From Undibacterium sp. (GTDB lineage Bacteria; Pseudomonadota; Gammaproteobacteria; Burkholderiales; Burkholderiaceae), in contig JACMRF010000039.1 in assembly GCA_014376575.1 (NCBI GenBank), positions 1 through 8,547 on the forward strand: a DNA stretch of 8,547 bases. The letters run 5' to 3'. Below, piece after piece: positions 5,631 through 8,547 of this stretch (its first letter is position 1; every line of letters begins with the position of its first letter). A program made the position numbers and the translations under genes. The notes below the pieces were generated by a model. That model searched no databases. It was not told the origin of the DNA and saw only the letters and a program-made list of their open reading frames with translations.

Positions 5631-6109
5631 ATCGTCGTCAATCTACGCGCAAGTCTGGTGTCTTGCGTGCCCGATTTATCAGAAGCATTAAAGGACGCCG
5701 AAGGCGATCGTATCGCCAAGTGATGAGTATCCGCGCAAAGCTCTGTACAAGAAACGCTAGAATCGATGGAGAGTGAAGTGCAATCGCGCGTTATCCAGGC
5801 CGATAATATCGGTGAATTTAGCCATTATCGCCCGTGTTCAAGCATTAACAACTTTAGCGCATATACAAGTAGAACTGGTGCGCTCGCGTCTCGACTCAGA
5901 TGATTTAGACGAAAAATTACGGCGTTGACTTCGACAAAGTCCACAATTGAGTCGCAATGACAGGCTGCGAAAATAAAACGCATTGCCAGCCATACCAGGT
6001 TGAATGATGCTCGCCCTGAATTAGCATTCTTGAATTAGCATCAGCGCTGGAAAAATTACATGCTTCAGCAAAATTAAACGAGGCAAGAAGATTGGCGGAT
6101 TCAATATAA
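5631..6109 (+). pseudogene. Decayed gene of unknown family, frame reconstructable
   Basis: The plus strand holds one broken protein reading. Frame A (5631-5835) gives VVNLRASLVSCVPDLSEAL then KDAEGDRIAK, two adjacent stops (5721-5726), then SVQETLESMESEVQ and QADNIGEFSHYR. A one-base loss near 5835 shifts it to ARVQALTTLAHIQVELVRS then RLDSDDLDEKLRR, a TGA (5926-5928), and LRQSPQLSRNDRLR. Another shift near 5970 gives KIKRIASHTRLNDARPEL. A 14-base duplication (6018-6041) shifts it again to ASALEKLHASAKLNEARR and LADSI-stop (6107-6109). The pieces read as soluble, largely helical protein with many E, R, L and A residues. I do not recognise the family. The original start is gone; the remnant begins at the peptidase terminator, and its original end is unknown. 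The consistency of codon-like sequence across breaks is the main evidence that this was once a gene. Confidence 0.5.
6017..6041 (+). repeat. Tandem duplication with a 14-base period inside the decayed gene
   Basis: TGAATTAGCAT occurs at 6017-6027 and again at 6031-6041, separated by TCT, so the period is 14 bases. Removing one unit joins ARPEL to ASALEKLHASAK in a single frame, so the duplication is a frameshifting mutation in the ancestral gene, not a functional repeat. Confidence 0.6.
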
Positions 6110-6159
6110 CGCCTAAATGCGCGATTACTTTGCCAACACGGATGGTCTTGACTCGAAAC

Positions 6160-6183
6160 GCCCGTATGAATATCCATGCGGGC
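6160..6183. other. Hairpin between the decayed gene and pgm
   Basis: GCCCGTATG (6160-6168) pairs with CATGCGGGC (6175-6183) around AATATC, a nine-pair stem with one G-T wobble. No T tract follows on either strand, so it is not a standard rho-independent terminator, although it lies about 95 bases beyond the end of pgm (minus strand) and might help end or stabilise that transcript. The rest of 6110-6276 shows no gene. Confidence 0.3.
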
Positions 6184-6276
6184 TTACAGCCAATTGTTGT
6201 CTACAGGGCGCATCGGGATTGCGCTTCGCCTAGTGCGTGTTTGGCCTATCCGTTTTCACGTTTTTAAATTCATGCG

Positions 6277-7929
6277 CTAAACGTTAAGCGCTGCATCCAC
6301 GATCACTTGTGCCTCGAGGAGAATGCGGCGCAGATGCGCTTCACCGCGAAAACTCTCGGCGTAGATCTTGTAAATATCTTCGGTACCTGAAGGACGCGCG
6401 GCACACCAGCCGCTTTCGGTGATGATCTTTACGCCCCCGATGGCGGCGTCGTTACCAGGTGCCTTGGTGAGTATGCGTAAAATCTGCTCGCCGGCCAGAT
6501 CGTGCCCTTGCACTTGCTGCGCAGAGATGCTTGATAGCTTCTTTTTCTGCGCTGGCGTGGCAGCGGCCTCGATCCGATCGGCCACAGGTGAGCCAAATTC
6601 GGTAGCAAGTTTTCTGTAAATTTCGCCAGGGTCAGAGCCAGTGCGAGCGGTGATTTCTGCCGATAGCAAGGCCGCAGTCATTCCGTCTTTATCCGTAGTC
6701 CAGACTGTGCCATCGAGCCGCAAGAAAGCAGCACCGGCACTCTCTTCACCACAGAAACCCAAAGAGCCATCGTACAAGCCATTGGCAAACCATTTAAAAC
6801 CAGCTGGCATCTCAAGCAAGCGGCGCCCCAAGCGGGTAGCGACGCGATCAATGATCTGGCTACTGACCACGGTTTTACCAATACCGACCTCGCTCGACCA
6901 TAACGGGCGATGTTGAAACAGATAATCGATGGCGACAGCAAGGTAGTGATTTGACGCTAACAGGCCAAGGCTTTGGGTGACGATGCCATGGCGATCATGA
7001 TCGGTGTCGCAGGCAAAGGCGATGTCATAAGACGAGTCACGCTCAAGCTGGCTCAGCAGACTTTGCATCACATAGGGAGACGACGGATCCATGCGGATTT
7101 TGCCATCCCAGTCGGCGGTCATGAAGCGAAACGTGGGATCGACATCGCTATTGAGTACCGTAAGATCGAGCTTGTAACGCTCGGCGATTCGACCCCAGTA
7201 GTGCACGCCTGCACCCCCTAAAGGATCAACTGCCATGCGGATATTTTCACCACGGATGATATCCATGTCGATAACCTGATCAAGCGCTTCTACATAAGCG
7301 GTGAGGTAATCGTAACGGTGCGTGGTGCTAGCGCGCAAGGCTTTCTCTAGCGGTATTCTCTTGATGCCCTTGAGTCTGCTCTTGAGCAAATCATTGGCGC
7401 GGGCTTCTATCCATGCCGTGACCTTGCCGTTTGCAGCGCCGCCATTGGCTGGGTTGTATTTGACGCCACCGGCATCGGGCGGATTGTGCGAAGGCGTAAT
7501 GACTACGCCATCGGCCAGACCGGATTGACGCCGGCGATTGTAAGTCAGTATCGCCAGAGAAATAGCAGGCGTGGGGGTGAATGCGTCGTCTTGCGCCAGC
7601 ATCACATCAACGCCGTTGGCGGCTAATACTTCAAGCATGCTGACGCTGGCCGGTACTGAGAGTGCGTGCGTGTCGATGCCTAGGAACAAGGGACCGGTAA
7701 TCCCCTGGCTGGCACGGTATTCACAGATAGCCTGACTGATCGCCAGCACATGCCACTCATTGAAACTACGCTCAAACGCAGTACCACGATGCCCCGAAGT
7801 ACCGAACATCACGCGCTGTTCAGCGATGGCGAAATCAGGCTGCTCACTGTAATAAGCCGTGATCAGTTGCGGTACGTTAATGAGCATGGCAGAAGTCGCC
7901 AGCGTGCCGGCGAGTGGACTGATTTTCAT
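6277..7929 (-). CDS. pgm: Phosphoglucomutase (alpha-D-glucose phosphate-specific)
   Basis: This 550-residue cytoplasmic enzyme interconverts glucose 1-phosphate and glucose 6-phosphate, linking glycolysis to glycogen, UDP-glucose and envelope sugar synthesis. Length and order match E. coli Pgm (546 residues). The N-terminal region is LINVPQLITAYYS, then FGTSGHRGTAFE (42-53). ITPSHNPPDAGGVKYNP has the phosphorylated serine S147. CDTDHDRHG carries Mg2+ ligands D308, D310 and D312. GFCGEESAGAAF (391-402) is the sugar-recognition loop, and ARPSGTEDIYKIYAES (511-526) is the C-terminal phosphate-binding loop. All key residues are present, so the enzyme looks active. The ATG at 7929 has a good ribosome site, AAGGAAG (minus strand, 7935-7941), six bases away, and the protein aligns with the E. 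coli N-terminus from there. The 108 bases up to the HAD gene allow a separate promoter or co-transcription; no convincing promoter was found. A near-palindrome (GCGCT 6274-6278 / AGCGC 6287-6291) spans the stop codon. Confidence 0.97.
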   Translation of the reverse strand: MKISPLAGTLATSAMLINVPQLITAYYSEQPDFAIAEQRVMFGTSGHRGTAFERSFNEWHVLAISQAICEYRASQGITGPLFLGIDTHALSVPASVSMLEVLAANGVDVMLAQDDAFTPTPAISLAILTYNRRRQSGLADGVVITPSHNPPDAGGVKYNPANGGAANGKVTAWIEARANDLLKSRLKGIKRIPLEKALRASTTHRYDYLTAYVEALDQVIDMDIIRGENIRMAVDPLGGAGVHYWGRIAERYKLDLTVLNSDVDPTFRFMTADWDGKIRMDPSSPYVMQSLLSQLERDSSYDIAFACDTDHDRHGIVTQSLGLLASNHYLAVAIDYLFQHRPLWSSEVGIGKTVVSSQIIDRVATRLGRRLLEMPAGFKWFANGLYDGSLGFCGEESAGAAFLRLDGTVWTTDKDGMTAALLSAEITARTGSDPGEIYRKLATEFGSPVADRIEAAATPAQKKKLSSISAQQVQGHDLAGEQILRILTKAPGNDAAIGGVKIITESGWCAARPSGTEDIYKIYAESFRGEAHLRRILLEAQVIVDAALNV

Positions 7930-8037
7930 GCATGCTTCCTTATGTTAACGTGATACATCGCGGAGAAAGAAAAAAGTTTGGCACGTTTTTAACTCTCTGC
8001 ATAGATCACGCTGGCAATCAAACGATTCATCTCTCGT

Positions 8038-8547
8038 TCACATCAAACTGAGTTCGACTTGCGGTTTTTCAACTGCATGCTGCGACGAGCGCAGTAAGGT
8101 CGGCAAATCATAATCGAGCAAGTTGGCGATGCGATCCACACTAAGATCGGCGGAGGGGTATGAGGTCATCATATGTGGATCAATAGCATATTGCCCCTGA
8201 CGCGAAAAGACTGTCGTCAACCGTCCAACCATACCCCACTTCATTGCTGCCAGTACGCGCAAGTTATCATCTACCATCACGTATTGATGCGCGGGATAAC
8301 GTTGCTGCAATTGGGCCAGCATTTTTTCTTTTTGAATACAGGTCAGTACACGTCCGTCGACGGCCTTGGACAAACCAGATTCCTGGATTTTATAGGGCTG
8401 AAAAGTAGGATCGCCATCGGACATAATCACTGTTGGACCCCAATTGCCGAGATGTTTAATGACATCGAGCGCGCCGGGGTATAAACGTTCCGAAAAGGGA
8501 TATCGACGCAGATAGGCGGACATCTGCGGTATGCGGGAATCGTTTGC
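8038..8547 (-). CDS. HAD-family hydrolase, 5' part beyond window
   Basis: The frame is open to the right edge, giving the last 169 residues; the ATG at 8523 is internal, with eight further sense codons upstream (ANDSRIPQ). It shows a HAD fold. YPGALDVIKHLGNWGPTVI is followed by MSDGDPTFQPYKIQESGL, whose SDG serine is motif II. The lysine of motif III falls in the IQKEKML region. VMVDDN is the acidic, metal-binding motif IV, followed by LAAMKWGMVGRLTTVF and RQGQYA. The N-terminal motif I (DxDxT, the nucleophile) is not in view. Such proteins are soluble phosphatases or related hydrolases; the substrate cannot be told from this part. The combination FQPxKIxxSGL and KEKML-VDD-LAAMK-RQGQYA is that of a little-studied HAD subgroup I remember only as HAD family hydrolase. 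It lies upstream of pgm on the same strand with a 108-base gap, so a shared transcript is possible. Confidence 0.85.
   Translation of the reverse strand, partial: ANDSRIPQMSAYLRRYPFSERLYPGALDVIKHLGNWGPTVIMSDGDPTFQPYKIQESGLSKAVDGRVLTCIQKEKMLAQLQQRYPAHQYVMVDDNLRVLAAMKWGMVGRLTTVFSRQGQYAIDPHMMTSYPSADLSVDRIANLLDYDLPTLLRSSQHAVEKPQVELSLM

Noticed and set aside
5917..6177. An 86-codon minus-strand frame
   Set aside because: The plus strand over the same bases carries the consistent broken reading of the decayed gene; the minus-strand sequence shows no motifs or start signals.
8173..8484. A 103-codon plus-strand frame
   Set aside because: It is antisense to the HAD hydrolase gene, which has clear motifs.

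Overview
The window looks like a piece of a betaproteobacterial chromosome, most likely Burkholderiales and perhaps Oxalobacteraceae-like. This rests on family resemblance only: a CzcI-like small protein beside a heavy-metal RND adaptor, a short exported Cys/His protein ending in RGPP, an S53 peptidase with tandem PPC domains, and an E. coli-type phosphoglucomutase. No rRNA, tRNA or CRISPR array is visible. No intact mobile element is present.

Left part (1-2298), metal-handling genes around a transposon scar. On the minus strand, a small His-rich exported protein (716-1114) lies upstream of the first 155 codons of an RND-efflux periplasmic adaptor that runs off the left edge (<1-466). Between them is a 249-base gap with a strong hairpin. 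To the right is a degraded IS110-family transposase (about 1226-1648, plus strand) with a large in-frame deletion and a nonsense codon. Beyond it a second small exported protein (1954-2298, plus strand) has H-x3-H-x3-H and CxxC motifs. Its start is preceded by a palindrome that straddles the predicted transcription start.

Middle part (2299-3280), an A+T-rich stretch with little convincing coding content. It holds a 31-codon signal-peptide-like fragment, an unidentified 73-codon frame starting at TTG, and a leader with three consecutive inverted repeats just ahead of the protease. Arms of two of these repeats can also pair with each other, so alternative RNA folds are possible.

Core gene (3281-5581): a secreted serine-carboxyl peptidase (S53, sedolisin/kumamolisin type) of 766 residues. 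It has a signal peptide, an activation pro-domain, a complete catalytic set (E265, D269, D353, S468) and two C-terminal PPC domains. It ends at a textbook rho-independent terminator (5602-5630).

Right part (5631-8547). Directly after the terminator comes a decayed gene (5631-6109, plus strand). Its ancestral reading frame can be rebuilt by undoing a one-base deletion, a few nonsense codons and a 14-base tandem duplication; the family is not recognised. On the minus strand follow intact phosphoglucomutase (pgm, 6277-7929) and, upstream of it, the C-terminal 169 codons of a HAD-family hydrolase that runs off the right edge.

Overall, two ordinary chromosomal blocks (metal efflux; glucose-phosphate metabolism) flank an accessory protease gene, with eroded DNA between them. 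No wholly new multi-gene system is evident. The best leads are the folded protease leader, the reconstructable pseudogene, and the paired small metal-type exported proteins around the IS scar.
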